Origin: Neodiprion pinetum
Taxonomy: Eukaryota > Arthropoda > Insecta > Hymenoptera > Diprionidae
DNA length: 64,000 bases
NCBI RefSeq assembly: GCF_021155775.2
Contig: NC_060234.1
Coordinates: forward strand, 24,608,026 to 24,672,025
Direction: 5' to 3'
Below the pieces are notes generated by a model, which saw only the letters and a list, made by a program, of their open reading frames with translations, was not told the DNA's origin and searched no databases. This document shows positions 34,351-47,700 of the stretch, one piece after another. Positions within the stretch are counted from its first letter, which is position 1; each line of letters starts with the position of its first letter. A program made the position numbers and the translations under genes.

Positions 34351-37300
34351 AACGCCCCGGCCACGGTAAACTACCCAGGAACAACTTTTCTGCCCGATGA
34401 ATATTTCACTCGGCGATTGTTAAAAAATGAGCCTTCCCTCTGGTTAAAGTTCGTTACGTACGTTATGCGGGCACGTATGTTTCTGCTTGCAATATGCGCA
34501 CCTTGTCGGTAAATAATTAGAAAGGAAAGAAGCCGCTTTACGCGAACTCAGGGGTTGGTCTCACCTCTCATGTCTCGTGTGGGTTTTTGTCGAACCACTT
34601 CGCGCATTGGGCTATATTTAAACGATCTGTTCGATATTATTTTCCTCGCCATTTGGCAGAAGAGATATTTTAACCCAACAACTGGTTGACTCGGACTGAT
34701 CGTAAGTAATCGACTTTACGAAGACATTAGATGACGCTTCTTTCCTCGAGGCGCGGGGCTCAATTTATAGTCGACAGGCCAGACAATAGACGGGTAAAAA
34801 TATCGGGTTCTCAACACGAGATGAAAAATTTGATTCACCGAATTTCGAAAGATACAAAGGTCAAGTAGAGAAAAGTCAATATGTAAAAACGTAGAGACGA
34901 TATGCGATACACGATACAACACAAAATTCTGCCGATTTTTTATTGTGGATTTCTTTCTGCGTTTTCAATTTTCTACACATCGAACTTCAGATTTTGAAAA
35001 TCGATGAAACAGGTTTTTCCATCTTTGAAAATTCGACGTCGTGTCCCTTCCATTCTGTCGTGTCTACGTTTTGACCCACACCCAGACAAACTTTTACAAA
35101 ACGGGAATAAGATTTCATTAAGTTAACTTGTAGATTATATTGGTTGTTGAATTATAAACGTTGCAGACTCTTGGGTAAATGGCTGAACGCGTGTAGACAG
35201 GTCTTCACCAAGGCGATTGCTGAAAAGTTGAAAATTTTGCCCCCTTCTTCCGTCACTCAACATCTTCTGACGCTGACTGACACACTTCTCACATCGTGAT
35301 TCCATTTGTTCGTTTCCATTGTCAAGGGTTTTCTTTTTTATGTTCCCATTTATATTACAGAAATTATGCTTCTCGATAATGTGATAGGGCGTGTAACTCG
35401 AGGAGGTACGTTTGAATTAGGCGTTGAATATAATCCGTCAACTGTACGGTATACGATCTGATGTAATTATTTCCCATCATTTAGGCAAAGGAAAAAAATT
35501 TGAAACAATTTGGAGTGTTTTTTTTTTTTTAAATTTATCTATCATCCACGTTTCGCGTCGTCATTGTGACAGCCGCGTCAGTAGGTTTATAGATATGCGC
35601 AAAATAAGTCCTCGTTACATACAACGGGTCACGCAAAACTTGAATTTTTCCACGATGTCTCGAAAACTGTATAATACTTGTACCAGTCCAATAAAATTGA
35701 TGTTTTTTTCAATTCTACAAAATGTTTGTTTGCCATTTTTCTATCTGCACGCAAAAATTTCACGAATTGGTACTGAAAATTTTTGAAGACGAGGGGAAGG
35801 AAACTAACGATCGGATAAAAATTCAACTTTCAGGAATATTGTAATTTATAATGTTTGTTGTAGTTAACTGACATTTGCTGATATTTTATATGCATCTATA
35901 TATGCACAGGGAATGCGAGAAGTAAATGTCGAGGATGTAGGTTTAAACATTCTCGAATTACATGCATATCTTGAAAAAAGTGCAAGTCTTATACGGGTAT
36001 ACGTATAATAGTTTTCGACCCGTATTATCCTTCGATTTGTTTTCCACGGTACATGCCATGTCCGTGTAAAATTGTTTCGGCCAAGGAAAAGAAAAGAAGA
36101 GAAAAACGCTAATGCTGTATCGCACGAATTGGGGAAAAACATAAAAACGTGAATGCGGATCGAGGGTCGGCCGCAATCATTAAAATCGTGTCGACAATTG
36201 CGTGGGCAAAAGGGTTCATCTCATTTTCATATAACGAACCAAGTCCCGTTGCGGTGTAAATATTGTCCGGCCGGTCGAAGTTTGACGACTAGCTCACACC
36301 GAGCCCGGGCTTGATTGCGGCTTATTTATTAATACGGTGCGTCGACGCGGCGCTTTTTAATTACCCGTTCGTCAATTAAAACCCGTTTGAATTGTTTGAT
36401 ACGGGTAGGTCGGTATACGTAAACGTATAATGTCAATGGTTTCAGCTCGGTGAGAGCTGGCAATTAATGAACGAGTAATCGTTGCTTTATGGCTCGCGAC
36501 AAATTCGATTGAAATACAACCCCGTGTTCCTAGCAGCCGTCGCGTCGGCGAAAAGGGTTGAGTTTGCCGGATCACTTGTGATTCAGCAACGCTTCTTGGC
36601 GGAACGGCCAGGCCGGTCAGCCGCGGTCCTGATTTACGTGGGAACGCGGCTGTCGGTGATCCGAGTAAATCCACCTCTCCGCAAAGGTTCGACGGATGCA
36701 CGGACTGACGCAGCAGGTGAATCCGAACCGGTTTTCAGCTACGAATATTAATTCCAGAGTAATAAATTGTTGCACAGCTCCCGTTTACGGAGCGGGAATT
36801 CATCCGTAAAAATAATGGGTCGAAAATAATTTTTTTTTTTTTTTTTTCGTACAACTGAACGCACACGCCGCGAGCGGATCAAACGCATTCCGCGTTACGG
36901 ATGCTTCGTGATCACCTCCGTGGTTTTGGAATCCCGCTGTCAAACTGTCGGGTGCAAAACACCCTTTGACAGATTGCAAAAATTCTCTGCTATACGCAGC
37001 CTGCTGCACCGGGTCTGGATTAACTTGACTCATATAATTCTAGCAGTAAATGTTCAATTTTATGCGTAGAAACCGACACGGATATAAAACTGATTCTATA
37101 CGCTCCAGCTATTTGTTGTAGGTTTTCTGGAATACATTGATCGAAGTATTAAGGAGGTTGGTGAGTCGAAATTCAACACTTTTTCGATAATTTCATCATA
37201 ACATGGTCCAGTATTAAGAATTTAACACTGATTAATATATTGCATGCGGGAAACGTACTTTTAGGTGTTTTGTAGCCTGTCACTGCAGCGCGGGTCATGT

Positions 37301-39483
37301 AAAATTACGTATTTACTACATTTTTGCGGAAAGGCGGGTATTGTATAAACTCTGGTTAAATTCACGAAAAAATGCCCGCTACAGGCGTGAGCCTGCGGCC
37401 AAATATACTCGCATACGATGTGTTAAGAGGGGCCAAATGCCATGAAATCTTTCGTTTTGTGGCTGTAACTCTCGATAAGTTGCTCGCAGCGTATTCGGAC
37501 TGCGCGCAATCGATTCCTCTCCCAAAATGAAGTCGGTATAGAGCATCGAAGCTGTAATTCACCTTTTTTTCAAACTCCACCAAATTCCGACTGTCAAAAT
37601 CCAAACAGTTACCCTTGCTATTTCGCGATTTTCAGAGCTCGGAAACATTTTGTCGCCGAATCGTTTCGCAGGACTCTCTTTCCACCAAACAGACGTATCA
37701 AAATTGCGAAAAAGACATCTATAACATTGTAGAATTAACAACTGAGAAATTAGGAAAGAAAGTTTCGTTTCGCAGCTGTAACTCTTAACTCAGAGTGCGT
37801 GATCGTTTCTTTCTTTTTTTTGCAAATTAAGGTTGTTTCTTATAAGGAATACTCAGCCTCATCGAGGTCATTGTGCTTTGAAATATTTAAAAACGCATAC
37901 ACACAGTGAGTTGTATACAATTTATGACATCTGTAATACGGAGTTTATGACCTTGAACATGAGATTTATCGGCGGTCTGTGCCCATAGCTCTACCGCATC
38001 CCGGAAGCCAGCGCCCTCTTCGAAATAAGTTCGAATTGTCCTTGGCCTACGGGCCCAGATTCGAAAGTCCCAGGCCCGTGGAGCCGCCGAAAACCCGAGT
38101 CGCGAAAGGGACTAACAGCCCCTGAGCTGCAGCGAATGCGACGAACTCGGATAAAGACAGCTGACACGAGGGTACGCTAATATTTCTTTATCGGATTATT
38201 GAGGAGTCGTAACGGAATACCGTCCCTTTTCAGGTGCCATTGTCAAGTTATACCGTCCTGGTCGGTGAGAGTTACCTTTCGATGGTGGTTGCAGCCCCCT
38301 CCAGCGGAATGCTCGGAGTCGACCAAGGTTCAGTTTTAGGCAGAGAGCGGAAAGGGTATTGAAACAATTGGACACTTACATATTTAATTGTGATAGGGAC
38401 AGCGATTTATTCGGCTTGTCTTGCGGATCTCTATGGCACGACAGAAATATATAAGCAGATGCTGCAGTCAACTTGGTGGTATATCTTATATCGTACTAAA
38501 ACCTATGCACCTTTAACTAAAAGGTACATGTGTAGGTAAGTGAAAATGTCCCGTGGACGAGGCTAAGATATCATCTCCACTGTAAATGTTTTGTCGCGAG
38601 GAATATTTACAGAGTTATGGATAAGGGCATAAAACAATTTCTTCTACATATTTGTTCGAAATAGTGACAGCTAATTGCGATTAGTAATACATGCCGTAAT
38701 GATATGCAGTCACGAACGACTTTCGTACAAGAATCTTTCAAATTCATATATTACATATTATCGTAATTATCACCAGTGTTATATTTTATTCAGAAAATCT
38801 GACTTTGATGAACGATAAAAATGAGAATAAAAAATTGTTACAAGATATTACTTTTAGCCCTGAAACAAGACATTTCATCAACTCAAAGCTCTCATATACA
38901 GGGTGGCGAGGCTGGATATTAGATATAGTAATATTTGAAAGGCAAACGTAGATATTTTATAGCTATTTAGACAACTATTTCTCAAGAAATGGTTGAAAAT
39001 AGTGAAAGAATGGCAAAAAATTGTCTTAGCGGGATTGTAGGAAATAGTCATCTCAACCAAATAATCCACCCGCATTAAATGGGACTAATCTAATTTTGAA
39101 CAACTTTTGAAGTGATTGGAAATAGGAAGTCGTCATTTATGCTCTAGTTTATTATTTCGGTAGTTTGTTCTTACCGCTTGTTAACATTTTTTGGAGCTTA
39201 AAAATACGTGTATTACATTATCTCGTAATACCGTATTGATTGTTGGCTCACCAATCTACTTAAAGCAAATGAAACAATGAACGAATCGACGACAAAGAAA
39301 AAAAAATAAACGAATGTAAGTAAATAGTTTGAACACTGAAAAACATAACCGGTTGTTTCTCAAACATAAACCAACAAAGACTTGATCCATCTTTCTTTTA
39401 CGAGGGATGGCGAAGAACAGGGTTCGAGGAAGGAAGATATTGGACGAGTTCGAATATTCGAAGATTTATGACCCTCCTATCTT
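34351..39483. other. AT-rich non-coding stretch
   Basis: Contains a 17-T run at 36831-36847. I see no supported gene. The direct word GCTGTAACTCT occurs at 37463 and 37775, too short to define a repeat. It ends at the truncated foldback copy. Confidence 0.5.
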
Positions 39484-40895
39484 TGTGCTCAAGATATTCG
39501 AAACATTTATGAGATAGCACCCAGTCTCAGCCACGTAAAGTGATCATCTAACAAAAGAAACCACGCTTTAATCCTTAGGCGATAAGGGAAATTTTTACGA
39601 TTCTACAAATTGAATCTGTCGCGATGCATTCCGCCGTTTCTTTACCCGTCTAATTTTCACTTGCTGAAACATTTCACCCAACTATACAATATAGGAGGTC
39701 TAATGCGCCACTTCATTATTCGATTAGGTCGGCAGCAACTTAATCTGATTAGCCTTTCACACAGGCAAAGTAGATATTGAAAGGATGAACTTTGAATTTT
39801 TTCAGATATTTTCGACACACGATTTCTTCACGACAACTCATCCATTAAATTGATTTGAACAATGTTTTGATTTTTCGCGCTTACGTAGCTTAAAACCTGG
39901 ACGACATATGAAAAAACTTCCTTTGCAAAAATTTTAGATTCGCTTGTGAACTTCTCCAGAGTATTTTTTCGGATTTTTCATACCCCGTTTCAGTATAGCT
40001 TTGATACAAAATGTGCGCAAATTATTCGTAACTGAAAAGTGCCCCAATCGAATGGGCTATAATTTACACACAGCGTGCCTTCTTCAATGCGAAAGGTTGT
40101 CTAAAATCTTCATAGTGAGCGGTGCAGTGGTTCGGAAGATATATCAACAGCAAATATTCACACAGTGGCGAGAATTCGGTTCAAAGTTCGCGGCGCTGCA
40201 AGTTATTTGCTGACCCTGTGCGTGGCGCTGCTGCGCACTCGAGCCCGATCTTCAATTGTTGCGCGTGTTGTTTATAACAGTTGACGGCTTTTTCTTGAGG
40301 AGTTCACTTCAGTCTATCATTTATTACGATTTGTGACACGATATGTGCGTTCCGTACTGCTGGACAATATTTTTGAAGCATACTCATCCAAGGTAAGAAT
40401 TCAACAATATGTTGCGTATCGTAATACCGATTGTGTAACTTTCACCGTTCATATCGCCGCATTTTAGTACGTATGGATGAGAAATTTCACAGTTCCATGT
40501 GGACTGTTACTTGTAACTTTTGAACTACTTTTCCGCTCACTACGAAACTTGTAAACAATCTTTGGTATTGAAAAAGACATGCTTTGTAACAAATTCAGCC
40601 ACTTGATTAGGGCACTATTTTGTTACGGAAGATTTTCGAAGGTTTTTTCATCAAAACTATACTTTAACGAGGCACGAAAAATCCCACAAAATTATGTTTA
40701 AAAATTTCATACAAATATGCGAAACTTTGTAACCTTTTCCGTACGTCATCTGAATCTCAAGCTTTGTTAACTTGAAAAAATGAGAAATCGTGAAAAGCTG
40801 ATTTTTCGACGAACTGTGGTACGAAAATGCTTGGCCAGGGAAAAAATCTCGTTTTTTCGTTCGGTTCAACGTGGAACTCGCCACGTGCATATCTA
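39484..40895 (-). repeat. Second copy of the foldback element, inverted and right-truncated
   Basis: Read on the minus strand from 40895, this copy starts with the GTTCCACGTTGAACCGAACG terminus and follows the element at 967-2418 almost throughout: left arm (about 40895-40440), centre, right arm (about 40160-39770) and the tail to 39484. It lacks about 90 bp of the left arm, removed between two CCTG-CCA direct repeats, compared with 1012-1095. It retains the AAGGAAGTTTTTTCATATG segment deleted from the first block of the other copy. The second centre/right-arm block and the right terminal repeat are absent here. Similarity ends near 39484. Confidence 0.85.
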
Positions 40896-42480
40896 TTTGT
40901 AGGCGGAAAACCGGCCGCGGGACAGAAGCAATTTCGTTGTAGTGGTGCTGAGAGAGTTCCGAGATTATCGAGATCCGCGGTCGACTCGATTTGCTTCTAT
41001 TTTCGAACGTGTGTCGCGTTTTATAAATGTGCTAATTGTCACCGAGTTAACACTGCGGACAATTTACAAGGAGCAACAACCCATTCACTTTCAACTACGG
41101 AGTCAATCCCGAGGTGAACGTTCAATTTGTATTCTGTAATACTGTGAAAAATCGACGCTACTCACTATCGTGGTTGCCTGGGTGCAGACTTTTGTATCAG
41201 CTATGTAGGTAGGTAGGAAATGTAGGAGAGGTACGAAAATTTCAGAAGCATGATGCCAGAATGTGTGGCGCCCAAAAGTTGCTCTGGCAAATAGTTTCCT
41301 AGCCTCTATCCTAAGCCCGATACAGCGATGAAAACGGTTTAATGAATTTGAAGAATGACAAACGTCAATTATAAAAATAGCGAGAAGCGTAGAATTTTGT
41401 AGTTAAGAATTTTGTGGGATTCGCAACTACTGTGCAGAAACTGAAGGGCATGGTGTCATCATCGCAGAATATTTCTGCCAGCCTTTGGTTCTCCGAAATA
41501 GTTTAGAAGTTGCTGCGAGTATAATTGATCTGTTTCCGTAATGTCTGTAAATATATATATATACAAGAGATAAGGGACTACATCAATGCGTTAAATTACT
41601 CCGTGTACATGAATAATTTTTGCCGAATCGTAGACAAAGAAAAATATCTGATTCTCGTGACTGTACACAAACGACAGCTTTCGTGATTTGGATAAAGCTG
41701 TTTTTGTGAAGCAACAGTTTCGTCAACGAAGCAGATTAAATCTAAATTGCGATCACAATTAACAATTGAAAATCTTGGGTCTTTGATTCGATCGCTTTAC
41801 AATCCTGATTTTAAATCACTTACCCAGGACGCCTTTTACTTTCGTTATGAATACATGTAACTCGTATTCATTAAAATCAAATTATGTTTCATTTCTTAGA
41901 CAGGATGTCTGTAGTATTGCAACCAGAATCTGGCAGCCAGATAGTAATTAAATCCACATTGTGCATCACCTGACTCCGTTTACTCGTAGGCATTGTGAAC
42001 GTTGAATATGACCGCAAATCGACTTTGGGAGTAATTATAAAATGCTTACAATAAATAGAAACTTCTTAATTCTTTCTAGAAAAGAGTAGATTACTGTGGG
42101 TTGTAATCAACCCCCTTTCATCGCATCATCCATTTTCGTATCTCAGCGAGATATAAAAAGTTTGAACCCAAATTGTGAACTATCGACATTCGGACTTATT
42201 GTTTTATGTTATATCATCGTTCTCTAATTGTTATAAGTACACGACGTATTTCGAAAATGAAATGTATACTAAAAAGCATCTGATCACCTGCTGTTCTGCC
42301 GAATGGCTTTTATTGTCGTGGCGACGAATTCAACACCGAGCGAGCATCGCTTTAGTTGCAGTACTAATTAAGATTGTAACTTTATTTACTGTTTCGTCCA
42401 GATGTATATCACACCCCCCGAAATTAGGAACTCCTCCTTCCACAACAGCAAGCGACTTTCCTGTACCTGAACGCTGAGAA
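40896..42480. other. AT-rich non-coding stretch
   Basis: I see no gene or structured repeat here. Confidence 0.5.
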
Positions 42481-43480
42481 ATGTTTTCTCCTTCTTTTCT
42501 CTCCTTCTTTTCTTTCCCTCTCTTTCTTTCCCTCTGTCTCTCCTCCTCGCTCGCAGTGTTTCCATCATCTGCTAATAATCTCTTCAGTGCCTCACCCTCG
42601 CCGTCATAGCGGAAAGTGGAGAAACGGTGGCGGGCCCAACGGTACACGCGGAAGGTAAAAGATGGGGAAAGAGATCGGGGAATCAGGGGGTTGGATGGGT
42701 GGGTGTGGGTGGCAGCAATTATGAATATAAATCGGCGGGAGGGGTGGAACCGTTGAAGGGAGAGATGAAAATGGCGCGGGGAATCTCGCGTTTGCCGTCT
42801 TTTAATTTTAATTAAACTAAGGGTAGATGAGTGGGGCAGGAGGGGCGGGTTGGAGAAGGGAACAGCTGCCCGACATTGCCGGAATTGGAGCATTTTGCAC
42901 TCCGTTCCTTTTTCCCGGATCCTTCCGTTCTTTGTGGGATTTTTTTCCGTCTTCCCACTCGCTCGTCTTTCTCTTTCGTTTTTTCTCTCTCTCTCTCTCC
43001 GCTTCGGATTAATTTCTCTGCGGCACAGCTCTAATCCACAGCCTGGTCCCAAGGGCTGGGTTAAAGGGTTTCAGGTAAAAACCACGAGCCTGAGGAAACT
43101 GCGACTGCGGACGATCTTTTGCGTTTTCCCCGCTTTCGCCATGCTGATACCTCTACTCGACGGTTTCATCGAACAACTTCTCGTCTCTGAACACCCGCGT
43201 TTCGCCTCCACGGGGAGGATCGTGCGGGAAAAGCGTAGAAGTGGACACGGTGGCCATTGCCACCCCTGCCGAGGCTCGGCCCGAGGGTCTCCACACCCCT
43301 TGCCAGGTCGATACCGGGAACACGCGGAGCCCTCCGGACACCCACAGCCGCGGTCCGGCTGCCCGTGGGGACTCGCCCCCCCTACCCCCATCCACCCCCT
43401 TCGCCCTCCTACTCGCCCTTTCCACCGCCCCTGTTAGCCCGCAACCCGCAGCCCGCCACGCGGCCATAACTCACCGGGTG
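42481..43480. other. GC-rich low-complexity block
   Basis: Pyrimidine-rich on the + strand at 42481-42550, G-rich at 42640-42860, CT-rich at 42960-43005 and C-rich at 43250-43450. Frames up to 240 codons (minus, 42330-43052) and 195 codons (plus, 42850-43437) overlap each other and encode Arg/Glu-rich or Pro/Arg-rich low-complexity sequences. I do not accept them as genes. A promoter or CpG-island role is possible. Confidence 0.45.
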
Positions 43481-45500
43481 CTAATTCATCGGTGCTTTGT
43501 CATCTGTCACGGGGAAAATTGTCTTTGTTTTGCCACGTTTTCGTTTGCGCTTTTGCGGTTTTTACACTTTTACGCTGCGGTTGTTCTTTGCGGCGATGCA
43601 CCGACGAATGCGAGCGGTATTCGTCCCGGTGTATCGACGCACGTTACGCGTTCAACGGAATGGTGAAAATTTCTGGGTACTTGCGGAATTCGGTTTCGTG
43701 GTTTATTGGCTACACCCCTTCGCGATGTTTCGTTTACTCGACGTCAGCGTTACGTTTAGAGCTGGGAATATGCGCTTTAAGGCGGTAGCTGTGTGCACGA
43801 GCAATGAATAGTTTTCGAAATAACCATTTTTTAGTGGAATTCAATCGGCGGAGACAGTTTTTCTCCGGATACCCTGTTACGTGTCATGCTCGTAGTTTTG
43901 GCTGTCACAGTCAGTGGAAAGGGACTTTGCGAAAAACGATACGAGGCGTTGTGGCTTGGTTTTAGGTGTTTTTTTATTCTTGTGGTGCCGATATGTTGCA
44001 CTGTACTCGATAGGGCGATGAACTTTCTCTGGTAAAACAAACATGGAGGGGTGTTTATAAAGATGTTCATGTTTTAACAAGCCAGTACACAAATCGGTCT
44101 AAAAATGATAAACCCATTTCTTTGATATTTCTCAGTAAATGTGGCAATAAATGCAATGGCCATTTCAATACATGTGTGTACATATGTGTAAGTCCTTGGT
44201 CACGTAGTTTAATTTTTGAATTGGTTGAATTTTCAAATAAAACTAGCCGCAATACTCGATTGCATATAAATATATTCCAGAGTTAAAACTGCATGTATGA
44301 ATAATTTGAAGAGTTCATAATATTTCAATCACCGACTAAAAACAATTTTACTTTTTTATTTTGAACTTCATTACAACATTGGTTAAATTTATCAGAATTA
44401 CGGATCGAGAAATGTGATTTATTGGTGCGAGTTATGACTTTTTATATTTGTGTAATCGTTACCAACTATTTTCAGACTCGTTTCGCGTGTTATACTGCAG
44501 TTCAAAATTGTGTACATTTAAATTTGTTGAAGTGTGTTAATTTGATGTAATATTCGTTATTCACTGAGTAAGAAAATGTTGGAAGGTCCTCGATAGTTAT
44601 TTCACGGTCATAACCAACATACTCAACACGGTCGGTGGAAGGTAACTGAATTTTAAAAATTCGCAATTTCAAGAGAGAATAATTTCTGCTATTGGAAATT
44701 AAACAAATTCCACTTTTTCTGAATTCCGTTACAAACAATGCCAGTATGAAATATAATTTCGAGCACTCCGAATTGCAAAAATACGCACCCGAATTCACTT
44801 CGTATCAATTACCAACAATTGGCAATTACTTGAGTTCCCACCGTTCAAGTTCTCTCCGTGAATTCATGTTCATAACATTCATGTCGTGAAAAAAAGACGT
44901 CATTATATAATACATTTTTATGTGGCGCAATGAAAAATTTACTGTGTCAAACAACGTAAATTGTGGCGGGTTGAATTGAACACGATACCGGGTTTAAAAA
45001 TCGAATGTCACTCGAAGTGTCCCGCCATGCAGCTCCTCTACATTTTAGCTACATCGTATCACTTTTTATGCCATGATATTCATTATCTCACTCGCTTTAG
45101 ATGAACAAATTTTTTTCTGCATTTGATTTTTCTCTTCAAAAAGGGTGCGTTCGTACATTTTTTGTCACGATCGCATTTAATGTAGGTACAATTGTAGTAG
45201 TAAAATTTCCGTCACTGTTCGGTGACATGTATTTTTCTGGGAAAGTCGATTTTTCACCCGTACGTAGAGTTCGCTGGCAGCTCTGATCAGACTCCAAAAA
45301 ACAATCTTGCGGTAAGAGATGGACATTCGTTCGTTCCTACGATGCGTATGACGGGTTTTAAAACTAAGAAAGAAGGGTTACAGGGATCCCGAGGGCTTCC
45401 TCACCTCTATCAGTAACTCCTCGACGTTTAATCCGCGACTTTGTCGCCCGCAGAGTCGTTCCAAGGGGATATTATTCTCTTTGGGTTGCTGCGCAACAAT
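43481..45500. other. AT-rich non-coding stretch
   Basis: No supported feature seen. Confidence 0.5.
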
Positions 45501-45676
45501 AAGTTTCACCCTCCCCCAGTTCGGCGCAGGCAGGCCTGTCAACGAGGACGCACAATTTGCGGGGGGTTAGCGGGGTTCCCCTGCCAGACCGTCCTATTCC
45601 CTGTATGCCGTGATTGCAAGGCCTGAGGGTGATATTGGGGACGCGTATCCGCGCGGGAGTTGACGGTGCGGATATC

Positions 45677-45697
45677 GGGGGTGGGGGTGGGGGTGGG
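45677..45697 (+). other. Predicted G-quadruplex motif
   Basis: Three runs of five G and a final run of three G are separated by single T residues. Four G-runs of three or more with one-nucleotide loops is the most favourable class of G-quadruplex sequence. It lies in a GC-rich block at about 45500-45880. Confidence 0.75.
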
Positions 45698-45879
45698 AGC
45701 CCCGTGCCGTTGCGAAAGACGAGACCGGACGACGGGCGTCCGCCGGCGATTCGCGGGTGGTGCAGGGGTGAGTCCTAGATATATATTAGATATAGAGCCG
45801 TTGCGGAGGGGGTTGGAAGCCGTGACGGATGCGGGGGCGGAACGGATTCGGGGTGAAAAACTCACCCGTCCTTCAGCCG

Positions 45880-47700
45880 TTTTGAGGAAGGTTGATACTG
45901 CACCTTATACGGGGTGCTCGCCGTCTACCTATCGAGCTTCGTGCCGCATCAGGGAAATTACGAGCTATCGATTTTCACGGCAATTTTTTCTTCAACGCAC
46001 CGCCGCACACTTACACGGCCATCAGCTATTACCGTCCGGATAAATTGCTCCTTGTCCCATGCTCCGAGTGCACTTATACACTCGAGTGATACGCGCCTAA
46101 TGTTCTTATATACTTTACTTAACGGGAGTGAAAATACGCGGAGCTCAGGTGGGAGATGGATTCGACGAAATTGCTTGGGAATCGACGAAATGCTTTTGAA
46201 ACACCTTTCAGGCTCTGCGAAATCCTCGTCTATTCGGAATCTAGGGAATTTTTTTCTTTGGTATACTTCCGTCGTGTGATCGATCGACCGCACTCAAGTT
46301 CAGGGTGCATCCTGCGTCGTGGAGAATTATTGAGGCTACATCGGTATCTCCACTTTGCGGCGGATGAACTCTACCGGCAATTAAAAATTTTCCAAGTCGT
46401 TACCTCGTTTCGTTGGCGATACGTTATACGTGTAGTTCATCACGTCCCGCAAGGTCGGATGGGAAAACTTTTCGCTACTGACCTTAGGCGGATTATAAAT
46501 TGTCCCGCTTTTCAAGCTGCATGCAACTTTCGAACTCGTGTCGTGCGCTTTATAAATGAGCATACGTGTGTGTACGTATAAGTATGTACAGCTACTTGCG
46601 TAAACACGTACCTAATGTCCGCGAATTGCGAATGGGGGGGGGGGGGGGATGTGTGTCTGGGTGTATATGAATAATTCAGTACTATATAGAATTCCGTGAA
46701 TCCGACTCCGCGATAAGAACCTACAGAGCCGTTTCTTTTCATTGAAATGAGCCCTCACCCTACACCCAATCCGTTACAAGAGGTCTTAACTCTTGCTTGT
46801 GCCGAGTTCAGTGTGCGCCATTCGCGATTCGCCCTACTCGCGGCAAATTTTACCAGGCGGATGTTTGTCGCACGAGAGCTAATTCGTTATACTTATATCT
46901 ACAATTTTACCCTTTTACGAAATTTTACGAATTACCCTTAATGAAGCGATATACGGAGATCGGTGTTGCAAAATGTGTAATTTTTTCATCGATTACAAAT
47001 ACATTTCGAACAATGTTTCATTGATCCTTGTGAAATGTGTAAAATCTCCAATAGGACATTGTGTTGAAAAATATATAAGAATACGTATAATATGCAACAG
47101 AGAACATAGCAAAAAGAATGATTCCGTGATAGATAACCGTGGGATTTTGGCAATGATTTACGTATTAGGTCATCCGCATTAATAGAGTCTTATTGTTATC
47201 GCTGTAATTGGCGTTGAAACTCCTTCAACATCAGAAACATCTTTTAATCCATCAAATTTCAAACAGTGACTCGTTGCTGATTTTAATTCTGATGCGGAGA
47301 TTACCGCTAATCAACGTCTACGGTAATTTCCGTAATATCAGTTATGTGGTTTACGTCTGTGGTGTACACTGCTTTCGATGCTTTTGAGGTATAACATAAT
47401 ATTGGTTAAACTTTCAAAATGGTAACCGCAGAAGCAACATATCTTCGTTACGCTTACACTTATTCGCCGGCAAAGGAAATCGCGTACTTCATAACCGGTG
47501 TTACATACTACTTACTGAAATCCACACAGCCCTTTCCTTTCGGTAATTTCCTATCGGTAGGTGTATACCAGCGACGAATCTGCCGAGTAAAAGCCTCTCC
47601 ATGGATCCCGTAAGGGTTCGGATTTAAGAAGGGGGTTTTTTAAGGACGGATGTACGTGACTGTATATTTGTCTCTCAATAAGCGGTACTTCCGGTCTCTT
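45880..47700. other. Non-coding stretch
   Basis: Contains a 15-G run at 46634-46648. Overlapping short frames at 45660-46581 show no recognisable domains. No gene is supported. Confidence 0.5.

Noticed and set aside
42330..43052. 240-codon minus-strand open frame
   Set aside because: Arg/Glu/Lys-rich low-complexity sequence created by CT-rich and G-rich tracts; no domain recognised.
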